Positions 9,009 through 22,064 are shown, counted from the stretch's first letter. The stretch is DNA of 64,000 nt from Bufo bufo (GCF_905171765.1 NC_053398.1:47584323-47648322), one strand, 5' to 3'. A program made the numbers and translations. Notes: generated by a model from the letters alone, not told the origin.

Positions 9009-11261
9009 TAAATTTCACAGTCACTTATGCACGTCTAATCCCAGATGTGCAGTATATCAGAGGGTTTTTTAACCCCAGTAAGCAAAAAGCCGTATTTCTG
9101 GCCTAAATGTTACACTTATTTATGTACCTATAATCCTAGATGTGCACTATATGAAACAGATGGGTTTTTTTTCACTCCAGTATGCCCCAGTAAGCAAAAA
9201 GCCATATTTGTGGCCTAAATTTCACAGTCACTTATGCACGTCTAATCCCAGATGTGCAGTATATCAGAGGGTTTTTTAACCACAGCAAGCAAAAAGCTGT
9301 ATTTCTGGCCTAAAAATGACACTCACTTATGCACCTATAATCCTAGCTGTGCACTATATGAAACAGATGTTTTTTTTTTACCCCAGTATGCACCAGTAAG
9401 CAAAAATCCGTATTTGTGGCCTAAGTTTCACAGTCACTTATGCATGTCTAAACCCAGATGTGTAGTATATCAGAGGTTTTTTAACCCCAGTAAGCAAAAA
9501 GCTGTATTTCTGGCCTAAATGTGACACTCACTTATGCACCTATAATCCTAGATGTGCACTATATCAAAGTTGTTTTTTTTAACCCTGGTAAGCAAAAAGC
9601 CGTATTTGTGGCCTAAATGTGACACTCACTTATGCACGTCTAATCCCAGATGTGCAGTATATCAAAGTATTTTTTTAACCCCAGTAAGCAAAAAGCCGTA
9701 TTTGTGGCCTAAATGTGACACTCACTTATGCACGTCTAATCCCAGATATGCAGTATATCAGAGGTTTTTTAACCCCAGTAAGCAAAAAGCTGTATTTCTG
9801 GCCTAAATGTGACACTCACTTATGCACGTCTAATCCCAGATGTGCAGTATATCAGAGGGTTTTTTAACCCCAGTAAGCAAAAAGCCGTATTTCTGGCCTA
9901 AATGTTACACTTATTTATGTACCTATAATCCTAGATGTGCACTATATGAAACAGATGGGTTTTTTTTCACCCCAGTATGCCCCAGTAAGCAAAAAGCCAT
10001 ATTTGTGGCCTAAATTTCACAGTCACTTATGCACGTCTAATCCCAGATGTGCAGTATATCAGAGGGTTTTTTAAACACAGCAAGCAAAAAGCTGTATTTC
10101 TGGCCTAAAAATGACACTCACTTATGCACCTATAATCCTAGCTGTGCACTATATGAAACAGATGTTTTTTTTTTACCCCAGTATGCACCAGTAAGCAAAA
10201 ATCCGTATTTGTGGCCTAAGTTTCACAGTCACTTATGCATGTCTAAACCCAGATGTGTAGTATATCAGAGGTTTTTTAACCCCAGTAAGCAAAAAGCTGT
10301 ATTTCTGGCCTAAATGTGACACTCACTTATGCACCTATAATCCTAGATGTGCACTATATCAAAGTTGTTTTTTTTAACCCTGGTAAGCAAAAAGCCGTAT
10401 TTGTGGCCTAAATGTGACACTCACTTATGCACGTCTAATCCCAGATGTGCAGTATATCAAAGTATTTTTTTAACCCCAGTAAGCAAAAAGCCGTATTTGT
10501 GGCCTAAATGTGACACTCACTTATGCACGTCTAATCCCAGATATGCAGTATATCAGAGGTTTTTTAACCCCAGTAAGCAAAAAGCTGTATTTCTGGCCTA
10601 AATGTGACACTCACTTATGCACGTCTAATCCCAGATGTGCAGTATATCAGAGGGTTTTTTAACCCCAGTAAGCAAAAAGCTGTATTTCTGGCCTAAATGT
10701 GACGCTCACTTATGCACCTAGATGTGCACTATATGAAACAGATGTTTTTTTTTCACCCCAGTATGCCCCAGTAAGCAAAAAGCCATATTTTTGGCCTAAA
10801 TTTCACAGTCACTTATGCACGTCTAATCCCAGATGTGCAGTATATCAGAGGGTATTTTAACCCCAGTAAGCAAAAAGCCGTATTTCTGGCCTAAATGTGA
10901 CACTCACTTATGCACCTATAATCCTAGATGTGCACTATATGAAACAGATGGGTTTTTTTTTCACCCCAGTATGCCCCAGTAAGCAAAAAGACGTATTTGT
11001 GGCCTAAATTTCACAGTCATTTATGCACGTCTAATCCCAGATGTGCAGTATATCAGAGGGTTTTTTAACCCCAGCAAGCAAAAAGCTGTATTTCTGGCCT
11101 AAAAATTACACTCACTTATGCACCTATAATCCTAGATGTGCACTATATGAAACAGATGGGTTTTTTTTCACCCCAGTATGCCCCAGTAAGCAAAAATACG
11201 TATTTGTGGCCTAAATTTCACAGTCACTTATGCATGTCTAATCCCAGATGTGTAGTATATC

Positions 11262-11792
11262 TGTCACGGATGGTGTACAGGAAACAAGACAATGCAAAAT
11301 AATCTATGACTCACTGGATCCACAACTAAGGAACAAAAGGGAGACCCCTGCATGAGACCTGGAACACTCTCCCTGACTGCTCAGCCTATGCGAACACCCC
11401 AAAGGTGGATGGTCGCATATCCACGTACCTCGACTATCTAACGCCTGAAGACCCTACAATAGTGAGGGGACACGACCACCGGCTCCCTACACTAGACACG
11501 GAGGGAGTCAGGGTCTCCTAAGATCCAGCAAACAGAAAATCACAAATAAATATACAGCACTTATCTTGCAGAAGACTGGAATATAGGAACAGCATGCACA
11601 CACACTCCAGGAAGTTGTATAAGCCGCACACTACTGCATTATGGGGAGGAATTTAAAGGGAAGCAATCAGTCCAATTGCATGACAGCTGAGAGAGGCTAA
11701 CGAGATGAGGAACTGAAACAAAAACAAAGAAAACTCAAGGAGGAGGTTCTGAAAGGCTTCTGTCAGAGCTTCTCAGCTGTCTGGTTGTGACA
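11262..11792 (-). mobile_element. Solo LTR, 531 bp
   Basis: Starts TGTCAC, ends GTGACA and is flanked by the 5-bp duplication ATATC (11257-11261, 11793-11797) inside an array unit. It is antisense to the related 531-bp LTR at 40319-40849; its reverse complement shares the order of CTGAGAAG, the TTTTGTTTCA region and AGCTGTCA. No internal region, so it remains from recombination between the two LTRs of a former element. Confidence 0.85.
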
Positions 11793-13147
11793 ATATCAGA
11801 GGGTTTTTAACCCCAGTAAGCAAAAAGCTGTATTTCTGTCCTAAATGTGACACTCACTTATGCACCTATAATCCTAGATGTGCACTATTTGAAACAGATG
11901 TTTTTTTTTCACCCCAGTATGCTCCAGTAAGCAAAAAGCTGTATTTCTGGCTTAAATGTGACACTCACTTATGCACGTCTAATCCCAGATGTGCAGTATC
12001 TCAGAGGGTTTTTTAACATCAGTAAGCAAAAAGCTGTATTTCTGGACTAAATGTGACACTCACTTATGCACCTATAATCCTAGATGTGCACTATATGAAA
12101 CAGATGTTTAATTTTCACCCCAGTATGCCCCAGTAAGCAAAAAGCTGTATTTGTGGCCTAAATTTCACAGTCACTTATGCACGTCTAATCCCAGATGTGC
12201 AGTATATCAGAGGTTTTTTTTAACCCCAGTAAGCAAAAAGCCGTATTTCTGGCCTAAATATGACACTCACTTATGCACCTATAATCCTAGATGTGCACTA
12301 TATCAAAGTTTTTTTTTTAACCCTGGTAAGCAAAAAGCCGTATTTGTGGCCTAAATGTGAAACTCACTTATGCACGTCTAATCCCAGATATGCAGTATAT
12401 CAGAGGGTTTTTTCACCCCAGTAAGTAAAAAGCCTTATTTGTGGCCTAAATGTGACACTCACTTATGCACCTATAATCCTAGATGTGCACTATATGAAAC
12501 AGATGGGGGTTTTTTCACCCCAGTATGCCCCAGTAAGCAAAAAGCCGTATTTGTGGCCTAAACGTGACACTCACTTATGCACGTCTAATCCCAGATGTGC
12601 AGTATGTCAGAGGGTTTTTTAACCCCAGCAAGCAAAAAGCTGTATTTCTGGCCTAAATGTGACACTCACTTATGCACCTATAATCCTAGATGTGCACTAT
12701 ATGAAACAGATGTTTTTTTTTCACCCCAGTATGCCCCAGTAAGCAAAAAGCCGTATTTGTGGCCTAAATTTCACAGTCACTTATGCATGTCTAATCCCAG
12801 ATATGCAGTATATCAGAGGGTTTTTAACCCCAGTAAGCAAAAAGCTGTATTTCTGGCCTAAATGTGACACACACTTATGCACCTATAATCCTAGATGTGC
12901 ACTATATGAAACAGATGGTTTTTTTTCACCCCAGTATGCACCAGTAAGCAAAAATCCGTATTTGTGGCCAAAATTTCACAGTCACTTATGCACGTCTAAT
13001 CCCATATGTGCAGTACATCAGAGGGTTTTTTAACCCCAGTAAGCAAAAAGCCGTATTTCTGGCCTAAATGTGACACTCTCTTATGCACCTATAATCCTAG
13101 ATGTGCACTATATGAAACAGATGGGTTTTTTTTCACCCCAGTATGCA

Positions 13148-13474
13148 TTATAAAGTTGACATATGGGGAATGTTAAGTAGTAAATATTTTATGAGGTATC
13201 ACTTTCTGTTTTAAAAGCAGAGAAATTTAAATTTAAAAAATTGTGAATTTTTCAAAATTTTTGGTAAATTTGGGATTTTTTCATAAATAAAGGTGAAATA
13301 TATTGACTCAAATTTATGACTATCATGAAGTACAATGTGTCACGAGAAAACAATCTCTGAATGACTTGGATAAGTAAAGGCGTTTCAAAGTTATTACCAC
13401 ATAAAGTAAGATATGTCAGATTTGCAAAATTAGGCCTGGTCAGGAAGGGGGCAAATGGCCCAGATGGGAAGTGG
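13148..13474. mobile_element. Fragment of a TTAA-target DNA element
   Basis: Ends with AAGTGG followed by TTAA (13475-13478). The interior (GACATATGGGGAATG, a GAAATTTAAA-rich stretch, TCATGAAGTACAATGTGTC) is the same as one end of the larger elements at 46291-48937 and 57166-59299. The left part is truncated at the array boundary. Confidence 0.65.
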
Positions 13475-13478
13475 TTAA

Positions 13479-13728
13479 AGTGGAAATATTAGATTTAATG
13501 TTACCGTTATAAGATTGGATTGTATTGCGATTATATGTGTGTGAGGTCTGAGCAATCAGATATTGGCCAGCTAAGCTGCGATGTACCTGTCTAGTGAAGT
13601 GACGGTCCGGTATTGGGTGTACTGCTGGTTCGCCTCCCCGTGGTGCACCCTGGGTAACGCTAAATGAACCAGCAAATACTTTTGGTCCGACAAAAAAGCT
13701 TATGGACATAAAATTAAATCTATATATA
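13479..13728. other. Unassigned spacer
   Basis: About 250 bp without recognisable genes or repeats. It separates the TTAA-element fragment from the Tc1 insertion and ends with the TA target dinucleotide at 13727-13728. Confidence 0.4.
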
Positions 13729-15253
13729 CAGTGGGATGCGAAAGTTTGGGCAACCTTGGTAATCGTCATGATTTTCCTGTATAAATCGTTAGTTGTTACG
13801 ATAAAAAATGTCAGTTAAATATATCATATAGGAGACACACACAGTGATATTTGAGAAGTGAGATGAAGTTTATTGGATTTAGAGAAAGTGTGCTATAATT
13901 GTTTAAACAAAATTAAGCAGGTGCATAAATTTGGGCACTGTTGTCATTTTATTGATTCCAAAACCTTTAGGACTAATTATTGGAACTCAAATTGGCTTGG
14001 TAAGCTCAGTGACCCCTGACCTACATACACAGGTGAATCCAATTATGAGAAAGAGTATTTAAGGGGGTCAATTGTAAGTTTCCCTCCTCTTTTAATTTTC
14101 TCTGAAGAGTAGCAACATGGGGGTCTCAAAACAACTCTCAAATGACCTGAAGACAAAGATTGTTCACCATCATGGTTTAGGGGAAGGATACAGAAAGCTG
14201 TCTCAGAGATTTCAGCTGTCTGTTTCCACAGTTAGGAACATATTGAGGAAATGGAAGACCACAGGCTCAGTTCAAGTTAAGGCTCGAAGTGGCAGACCAA
14301 GAAAAATCTTGGATAGACAGAAGCGACGAATGGTGAGAACAGTCAGAGTCAACCCACAGACCAGCACCAAAGACCTACAACATCATCTTGCTTCAGATGG
14401 AGTCACTGTGCATCGTTCAACCATTCGGAGCACATTACACAAGGAGATGCTGTATGCGAGAGTGATGCAGAGGAAGCCTTTTCTCCACCCACAGCACAAA
14501 AAGTGCCGCTTGAGGTGGGCTAAAGCACATTTGGACAAGCCAGCTTCATTTTGGAATAAGGTGCTGTGGACTGATGAAACTAAAATTGAGTTATTTGGCC
14601 ATAACAAGGGGTGTTATGCATGGAGGAAAAAGAACACAGCATTCCAAGAAAAACAACTGCTACCTACAGTAAAATATGGTGTTGGTTCCATCATGCTGTG
14701 GAGCTGTGTGGCCAGTGCAAGGACTGGGAATCTTGTCAAAGTTGAGGGACGCATGGATTCCACTCAGTATCAGCAGATTCTGGAGACCAATGTCCAGGAA
14801 TCAGTGACAAAACTGAAGCTGCGCCGGGGCTGGATCTTTCAACAAGACAACGACCCTAAACACTGCTCAAAATCCACTGAGGCATTTATGCAGAGGAGCA
14901 AGTACAACGTTCTGGAATGATAATCTCAGTCCCCAGACCTGAATATAATTGAAAATCTGTGGTGTAACTTAAAGAGAGCTGTCCATGCTCGGAAGCCATC
15001 AAACCTGAATGAACTAAAGATGTTTTGTAAAGAGGAATGGTCCAAAATACTTTCAAACAGAATCCAGACTATCATTGGAACCTACAGGAAGCGTTTAGAG
15101 GCTGTAATTTCTGCAAAAGGAGGATCTACTAAATATTGATTTCATTTCTTTTTTGTGGTGCCCAAATTTATGCACCTGCCTAATTTTGTTTAAACAATTA
15201 TAGCACACTTTCTGTAAATCCAATAAACGTAATTTCACTTCTCAAATATCACT
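13729..15253 (+). mobile_element. Tc1-like transposon, right outer terminus lost
   Basis: The left end starts CAGTGGGATGCGAAAG after a TA. An inner inverted segment (13838-13940) containing GTGATATTTGAGAAGTG and TTTAAACAAAATTA is repeated inverted at 15160-15253. The outermost 110 bp of the right terminus is missing, so the element is truncated there. The body carries a single transposase gene without introns. Confidence 0.85.
14117..15139 (+). pseudogene. Tc1 transposase with two adjacent stop codons
   Basis: A DD34E transposase of about 340 codons. The N-terminal paired-like helix-turn-helix region (KLSQRFQLSVSTVRNIL) is followed by a basic GRPRK hook at residues 59-63. The catalytic Asp153 (WTDETKIELFG), Asp244 (FQQDNDPKH) and Glu279 (in SPDLNIIENLW) are all recognisable. 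The frame is open to residue 267, then has TGA TAA in immediate succession, and continues in the same frame to a natural stop at 15137-15139. Relatives have Trp-Pro at those two positions, from family knowledge. Apart from these two codons the gene looks intact, so loss was fairly recent. Confidence 0.9.
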
Positions 15254-15339
15254 GGGCAATCCAGGCCTTGTTAATTTTTATAAGAGTCAACCTGTCAGCA
15301 TTTTCAGTTCACAGGCGGATGCATTTTCAGTTAGCAGCA

Positions 15340-18300
15340 CTAAATATCTGCTCTGACAAAACGCTGGCGGCAGGGCAGACCAGCACCTCCAAGGTGTAGA
15401 GCGCCATTTTGTGCCACATGTCCAGCTTGGACACCCCAGTAGTTGTAAGGCACAGAGCAATTATTGAGGACGCTGACACGGTCTGCTACGTACTCCTTCA
15501 CCATCTTCCAAAATGTTTCCCTCCTTGTGACACTAGGTCGCGCATCAGGGTGAGGGTGCTGGCGGGGTGTCATGAAACTGTCCCAGGCTTAGGAGAGTGT
15601 TTCCCTGCCTCTCCTGGAACTGCTGTGCGTTCCCCTTGTCTCCCCTCCTTGGTTGCCCAAGGCACTACGTACTCTGCCGCCAGCGTTGTCAGCTGGAAAT
15701 TTTTGGAGCAATTTTTCCACAAGGATCTTCTGGTATTGCACCATTTTGCTTGTTTTCTCCACCACAGAAATGAGAAATGAGAAGTTCTCTTTGTAGTGGG
15801 GGTCGAGATGGATGAACAACCGGTAATCGGTGTTGTCCAAAATGCGTAAAACGCATGGGTCACGGGAAAGGCAACCTAACATAAAGTCAGCCATTTGTGC
15901 CAGAGTCTCAACAGGCAAGACTTCGCTGTCGTCATCAGGAGGATGACTGTGAATCTCCTCATCCTCTTCCTCCTCTTCTGCCCATCCATGCTGAACAGAT
16001 GGAATTAAACTTCCATGGGTTCTATCCTCTGTAGCAGAGGCAACCATCTCCTGCTCCTCCTCCTCTTCCTCATCATCCAATTTGTGCTGAGAAGACAAAC
16101 TGAGGGTGGTCTGGCTATCACTCTGTGTAATGTCTTCCCCCATTTCACCTCTTCCATATGCAAAGCGTCTGCCTTAATTGTGAGCAGCGAGCGTTTGAGT
16201 AGACACAGAAGTGAGATGGTGATGTTGATAATAGCTTTATCGACGCTCACCATCTGTGTTGATTCCTCAAAGTTTCTTAAAACCTCACAGAGGTCAGACA
16301 TCCATGCCCATTCCTCTCTTGTGAAGAGCGGAAGCTGACTGGAAAGGTGACGACCATGTGGAACATGGAGTTCCAGAGGCGTGCTCATGTCGCACAACAG
16401 TCGGTGAGCTGGCAATTGTAAGAGCTGCTGCAGCGTTGACAGACCGGCAGAAGCTGTCGATGACTTGCGGAAATGGGCACACACGCGGCACACCTTCACC
16501 AGTAGCTCAGGCTAATTGGGGTGGGTTTTGAGAAACAGCTGAACCACTAAGTTAAAGACGTGGGCTAGGCAAGGGATGCTTGTGAGCTTGCCGAGCTGCA
16601 AAGCCGCCACCAAGTTACGGCCATTATCAGACACAACCATGCCTGGTTCTAGGTTGAGTGGCAAGAGCCACAGCTCAGTCTGATCTCTTATCCCCTGCCA
16701 CAGCTCTGCGGCGGTGTGCTGTTTGTCACATAAGCATATCAGCTTAAGCACGGCCTGGTGACGCTTCCCCACTGCAGTGCTACACTGCTTCCAGCTACCG
16801 ACTGATGGCTGAATGGTGCTGCAAGAGGATAATTCTGAGGTGGAAGTGGAGGGGGAGGAGGAGAAGGGGGGTTGGAGCCACTAACGTAGGTGGTGGCGGA
16901 AACCCTGATGGAATTGGGGCACGCAATCCTTGGCGTCGGTAGCACCTGTGCCATCCTAGGGTACGACTCGCTCCCAGCCTCCACAACATTCACCCAGTGT
17001 GCCGTCAGGGAAATGTAGCGTCCCTGCCGAAAGCACTTATCCATGTGTCAGTGGTTAAGTGGCCCTTCCCAGTAACTTCGCTGGTCAGGGCACGGGTGAT
17101 GTTATGGGACACATGCTGGTATAAGGCGGGCATGGCACACCATGAAAAATAGTGGCGGCTGGGGATTGAGGGACAGCCGCTGACATCAGGCTGCGGAAGG
17201 CCTCAGTGTCTACAAGCCTAAAAGCCTAAATGGCAACATTTCCAGGGCCAGTAATTTGGAAAGTTGCGCATTTAGTGCTATGGCCTGTGGGTGGGTGGCT
17301 GGGTATTTGTGCTTGCGTTTAAATGCCTGGGGTAAGGACATTTGTACGCTGCGCTGGGACATGGAAGTGGATGTGGTTGCTGATGTTGCTTGCGAAGGTC
17401 CAGTTGCAGGGCAGAAGTTATCCGGGCCTGCACCTTCGACAGGGGATTGGGCAGCACATAACACAGGGGAAGAGGAGGTAGTGGTGTGACCCGCAGACAC
17501 AGATTGTGGACCCAGGCGTTCAGCCCACCTATTACGGTGCTTTGATGCCATGTGGCGGATCATGCTGGTTGTGGTGAGGTTGCTAGTGTTCAGCGCCCCT
17601 GCTCATTTTTGTATGGCACAGCTTGCAAATTACAACTCTTTTGTCGTCCGCACTTTCCTCAAAAAAAGCGTCAGACTGCGGAACACCTACCCCTTGGCAA
17701 GGGAGATTTCCACAAGGGTGTGCTCCGGGGAACAGTTGCGGGCCTGTTTGGTGTGGCCCACCTTCTCCCTTTTGCCACCCCAATGCCTCTTCCAGCCTTC
17801 CAGCCCTTCCCAGGTTGGGTCAGTGACTTCATCGTCCACCACCTCCTCTTTCACTTCCTCACTCTGCTCATCCTCCAGACATGTTGACCTAACAACAACC
17901 TCAGTTATTGACAACTGTGTCTTATCTTCAACATCAACCTCTTGAGACACTAATTGCCGTTGACTTATTGGCAACTGTGTCTCATCATCATCCACTTCGT
18001 GAAACACTAATTGCCGTTCCCCACCGTCATATTCTTGTGACTGTGGATGCTCAAGAGTTTGGGAATCAGGGCACAAGATGTCATGTCCCTCTTCAAGCGG
18101 GGTTGTTAAGATGCCCAAATGAAGGAATGGTGCTGAAAAGAGCTCCTCGGAATATCCGAGTGTGGGATCACTTGTTTGGCAAGACTCTCCATGGTGGGAG
18201 GAAGGAGGATCAGGGTGAGTATTGTGTTGACCAGACTCTTGGTTACTGAGACTGGACCTGGTGGAAGACAGGGTGGTGCTTAACGGACTGGAATCATTAT

Positions 18301-18540
18301 CTGCTGCAATTCAACCGACCACCTGGTCGCACTGGTCTGACTTCGAAAGCGTTGTCCTGCGCCGCCCTGCAAACTGGGGCATGAAGTTAGGTATCGTGGA
18401 TGATTGTTTTTCTTGTGCTCTGGCTGCAGGCACAGTTTCAACGCGCCCAGGGCCATGGCCTCTGCATGCGCCATCAGCATCACGGCCACTTCCCTGTCCC
18501 TTACTGCTCGCTTTCTTTATAGTAAATATTATATATGCTT
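15340..18540 (-). pseudogene. hAT transposase, family B
   Basis: Minus-strand coding sequence broken into several frames. The order is: a Gly/Arg-rich N-terminus (GQGSGRDADG, near 18500); an acidic region with DEVTDPTWEGLEGW (18118-17687); BED zinc-finger remnants ending TRHMASKHRNRW-like (from about 17640 down to 17500); LSKLLALEMLPFRL (17210); the core start with HYISLTAHWV-like RYISLTAHWVNVV (17044); VVSDNGRNLVAAL and CLAHVFNLVV (16772-16512); LLCDMSTPLELHV (16499-16005), where the usual PTRWN motif is damaged; LDPHYKENFSFL (16143-15589); and a degraded hATC dimerisation segment (15573-15340). At least six frame changes are needed. The family is clearly that of the A copies but strongly diverged. 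Confidence 0.8.
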
Positions 18541-18720
18541 GAAAGTATGTCACACGTACAGTAGCGTAGGATTTGTAAGTGTATGCGCAAAAAAAATAAA
18601 AAAGGTATTTGGGATGTGGAAACGTCACACAGGAGATATTCCGCAGAAATTGTCAATGCTGTCACCAGCAGCTAATAAAAAATTACAGGGAATGTCACAG
18701 GTATTTGGGATGTGGAAACA
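18541..18720 (-). repeat. Tandem leader array of hAT-B, proximal part
   Basis: Two units of about 96 bp marked by GGTATTTGGGATGTGGAAAC and GCTAATAAAAAATTACAGGG. The array is cut by the CR1 insertion at 18721 and resumes at 23387. Confidence 0.75.
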
Positions 18721-20569
18721 TAGAAACATAGAATGTGTCGGCAGATAAGAACCATTTGGCCCATCTAGTCTGCCCAATATACTGAATACTATGAATAGCC
18801 CCTGGCCCTATCTTATATGAAGGATGGCCTTATGCCTATCCCATGCATGCTTAACCACCTCAGCCCCCCTAGCTTAAACACCCTTAATGACCAGACCACT
18901 TTTTACAATTCTGCACTACACTACTTTCACGAATTATTGCTCGGTCATGCAACTTACTACCCAAATGAATTTTACCTCCTTTTCTTCTCACTAATAGAGA
19001 TATCATTTGGTGGTATTTAATTGCTGCTGAAATTTTTACTTTTTTTGTTATTAATCAAAATCTACCGAAATTTTTGCAATAAAATGAAATTTTTCACTTT
19101 CAGTTGTAAAATTTTTCAAAAAAAACTATTTCTATATAAATTTTTCTCTAAATTTATTGTTCTACATGTCTTTGATAAAAAAAAATGTTTGGGTAAAAAA
19201 AAAAATGGTTTGGGTAAAAGTTATAGCGTTTACAAACTATGGTACAAAAATGTGAATTTCCACTTTTTGAAGCAGCTCTGACTTTCTGAGCACCTGTCAT
19301 GTTTCCTGAGGTTCTACAATGCCCAGACAGTAAAAACACCCCACAAATGACCCCATTTCGGAAAGTAGACACCCTAAGGTATTCGCTGATGGGCATACTG
19401 AGTTCATAGAACTTTTTATTTTTTGTCACAAGTTAGCGGAAAATGATGATTTTTATTTTATTTTTATTTTTTTCTTACAAAGTCTCATATTCCACTAACT
19501 TGTGACAAAAAATAAAAACTTCCATGAACTCACTATGCCCATCACGAAATACCTTGGGGTGTCTTCTTTCCAAAATGGGGCCACTTGTGGGGTATTTATA
19601 CTGCCCTGGCATCTTAGGGGACCTAATGCGTGAGAAGTAGTTTGAAATCAAAATGTGTAAAAAATGCCCTGTGAAATCCTAAAGGTGCTCTTTGGAATGT
19701 GGGCCCCTTTGCCCACCTAGGCTGCAAAAAAGTGTCACACATGTGGTATCGCCGTACTTAGGAGAAGTTGGGCAATGTGTTTTGGGGTGTCTTTTTACAT
19801 ATACCCATGCTGGGTGAGAGAAATATCTCTCTAAAAGACAACTTTTCCAATTTTTTTATACAAAGTTGGCATTTGACCGAGATATTTATCTCACCCAGCA
19901 TGGGTATATGTAAAATAACACCCCAAAACACATTGCCCAACTTCTCCTGAGTACGGCGATACCACATGTGTGACACTTTTTTGCAGCCTAGATGCGCAAA
20001 GGGGCCCAAATTCCTTTTAGGAGGGCATTTTTAGACATTTGGATCCCAGACTTCTTCTCATGCTTTAGGGCCCCTAAAATGCCAGGGCAGTATAAATACC
20101 CCACATGTGACCCCATTTTGGAAAGAAGACACCCCAAGGTATTCTGTGAGGGGCATGGCGAGTTCATAGAAGTTTTTTTTTGGCACAAGTTAGCGGAAAT
20201 TGATTTTTTTTTGTTTTTTCTCACAAAGTCTCCCTTTCCGCTAACTTGTGACAAAAAATAAAATTTTACATGAACTCGCCATGCCCCTCACAAAATACCT
20301 TGAGGTATCTTCTTTCCAAAATGGGGTCACATGTGGGGTATTTATACTGCCCTGGCATTTTAGGGGCCCTAAAGCGTGAGAAGAAGTCTGGAATATAAAT
20401 GTCTAAAAAAATTTACGCATTTGGATTCTGTGAGGGGTATGGTGACCTCATGTGAGATTTTATTTTTTGTCACAAGTTAGTGGAATATGAGACTTTGTAA
20501 GAAAAAACAAAAAAATAAATAAATAAAAAAATATCAATTTCCGCTAACTTGTGCCAAAAAAATGTCTAA

Positions 20570-21500
20570 ATGGAGCCTTACAGGGGGGTGATCAATGACA
20601 GGGGGGTGATCAGGGAGTCTATATGGGGTGATCACCACCCTGTCATTGATCACCCCCCTGTAAGGCTACATTCAGAGGTCCGTATGTGTTTTGCGGATCC
20701 ACGGATCCATGGATCGCATCCGCAAAACACATATGGACATCTGAATGGAGCCTTACAGGGGGGTGATCAATGACAGGGGGGTGATCAGGGAGTCTATATG
20801 GGGTTATCACCCCCCTGTAAGGTTCCATTCAGAGGTCCGTATGTATTTTGCGGATCCACGGATCCATGGATCGGATCCGCAAAACACATACGGACGTCTG
20901 AATGGAGCCTTACAGGGTGGTGATCAATGACAGGGGGGTGATCAGGGAGTCTATATGGGGTGATCACCCCGCTGTAAGGCTCCATTCAGAGGTCCGTATG
21001 TGTTTTGCGGATACACGGATCCATGGATCGGATCCGCAAAACACATACGGATGTCTGAATGGAGCCTTACAGGGAGGTGATCAATGACAGGGGGGTGATC
21101 AGGGAGTCTATATGGGGTGATCACCCCCCTGTAAGGCTCCATTCAGAGGTCCGTATGTGTTTTGCGGATACACGGATCCATGGATCGGATCCGCAAAACA
21201 CATACGGACCTCTGAATGGAGCCTTACAGGGGGGTGATCAATGACAGGGGGGTGATCAGGGAGTCTATATGGGGTGATCACCCCCCTGTCATTGATCACC
21301 CCCCTGTAAGGCTCCATTCAGACGTCCGTATGTGTTTTGCGGATCCCATCCATGGATCCGTGGATCCGCAAAACACATACGGACCTCTGAATGGAGCCAG
21401 CCTTACAGGGGGGTGATCAATGACAGAGGGGTGATCAGGGAGTCTATATGGGCTATATGTCATTGATCACCCCCCTGTAAGGCTCCATTCAGACGTCCGT
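20570..21500. repeat. 157-bp tandem array of hairpin units
   Basis: About six units at a constant 157-bp step. Each combines a TGATCA / GGGGGGTGATCA block with a near-perfect hairpin (CCGTATGTGTTTTGCGGATC and its complement) flanked by GGCTCCATTCAGA and its complement. All frames open through it (20570-21416 on both strands) are artefacts of the palindromic unit. Confidence 0.9.
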
Positions 21501-21507
21501 ATGTGTT

Positions 21508-22064
21508 TTGCGGATCCGCGGATCCTTTTGCTTGGATCGACCACCAGAGGACACAGGCAGCTCTGTAATAAGTAGCACCAAACACCACTACACTACACTG
21601 CCCCTGTCACTTATTAACCCCTTATTAACCCCTGATCACCTCATATTAGACTCCCTGATCACCCCCCTGTCATTGATCACCCCCCTGTCATTGATCACCC
21701 CCCTGTCATTGATCACCCCCCTGTAAGGCTCCATTTAGACGTCCGTATGTGTTTTGCGGATCCGCGAATCCATGGATCGGATCCGCAAAACACATACAGA
21801 CGTCTGAATGGAGCCTTACAGGGGGGTGATCAATGACAGGGGGGTGATCAATGACAGGGGGGTGATCAATGACAGGGGGGTGATCAGGGAGTCTAATATG
21901 AGGTGATCAGGGGTTAATAAGGGGTTAATAAGTGACAGGGGCGGTGTAGTGTAGTGGTGTTTGGTGCTACTTATTACAGAGCTGCCTGTGTCCTCTGGTG
22001 GTCGATCCAAGCAAAAGGGACCACCAGAGGACCAGGTAGCAGGTATATTAGACGCTGTTATCAA
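21508..22064. repeat. Large palindrome inside the TTAA element
   Basis: The text from 21508 (CTTGGATCGACCACCAGAGG) through the GATCACCCCCCTGTCATT repeats is mirrored to about 22030, with the centre near 21770. The same peptide is therefore open on the plus strand (21508-21726) and the minus strand (22064-21816). A structural repeat, not a gene. Confidence 0.8.

Larger units (their letters stand above)
8229..13147 (-). repeat. Satellite-like tandem array upstream of the inverted hAT-A transposase
   Basis: About 40 units of 100-112 bp. Two unit types alternate: one with CACGTCTAATCCCAGATGTG and TATATCAGAGGG, the other with CACCTATAATCCTAGATGTG and TATATGAAACAGATGG. Both are joined by AAGCAAAAAGCCGTATTT and TGGCCTAAAT. 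The array occupies the position of the 5' leader of the minus-strand transposase at 5660-8108. It is interrupted by a Harbinger MITE (8242-9008) and a solo LTR (11262-11792). The segment 9012-9806 is repeated almost exactly at 9807-10601, with a 795-bp offset. Open frames within it, such as 9252-9518, reflect unit structure and are not genes. Confidence 0.85.

Noticed and set aside
9252..13033. Repeated 60-90 codon frames; possible CRISPR-like array
   Set aside because: Units are adjacent 100-112 bp repeats without unique spacers, in vertebrate transposon DNA. Neither genes nor CRISPR.
20570..21416. Series of 60-odd codon frames on both strands with the same peptide
   Set aside because: Artefact of the palindromic 157-bp tandem unit.
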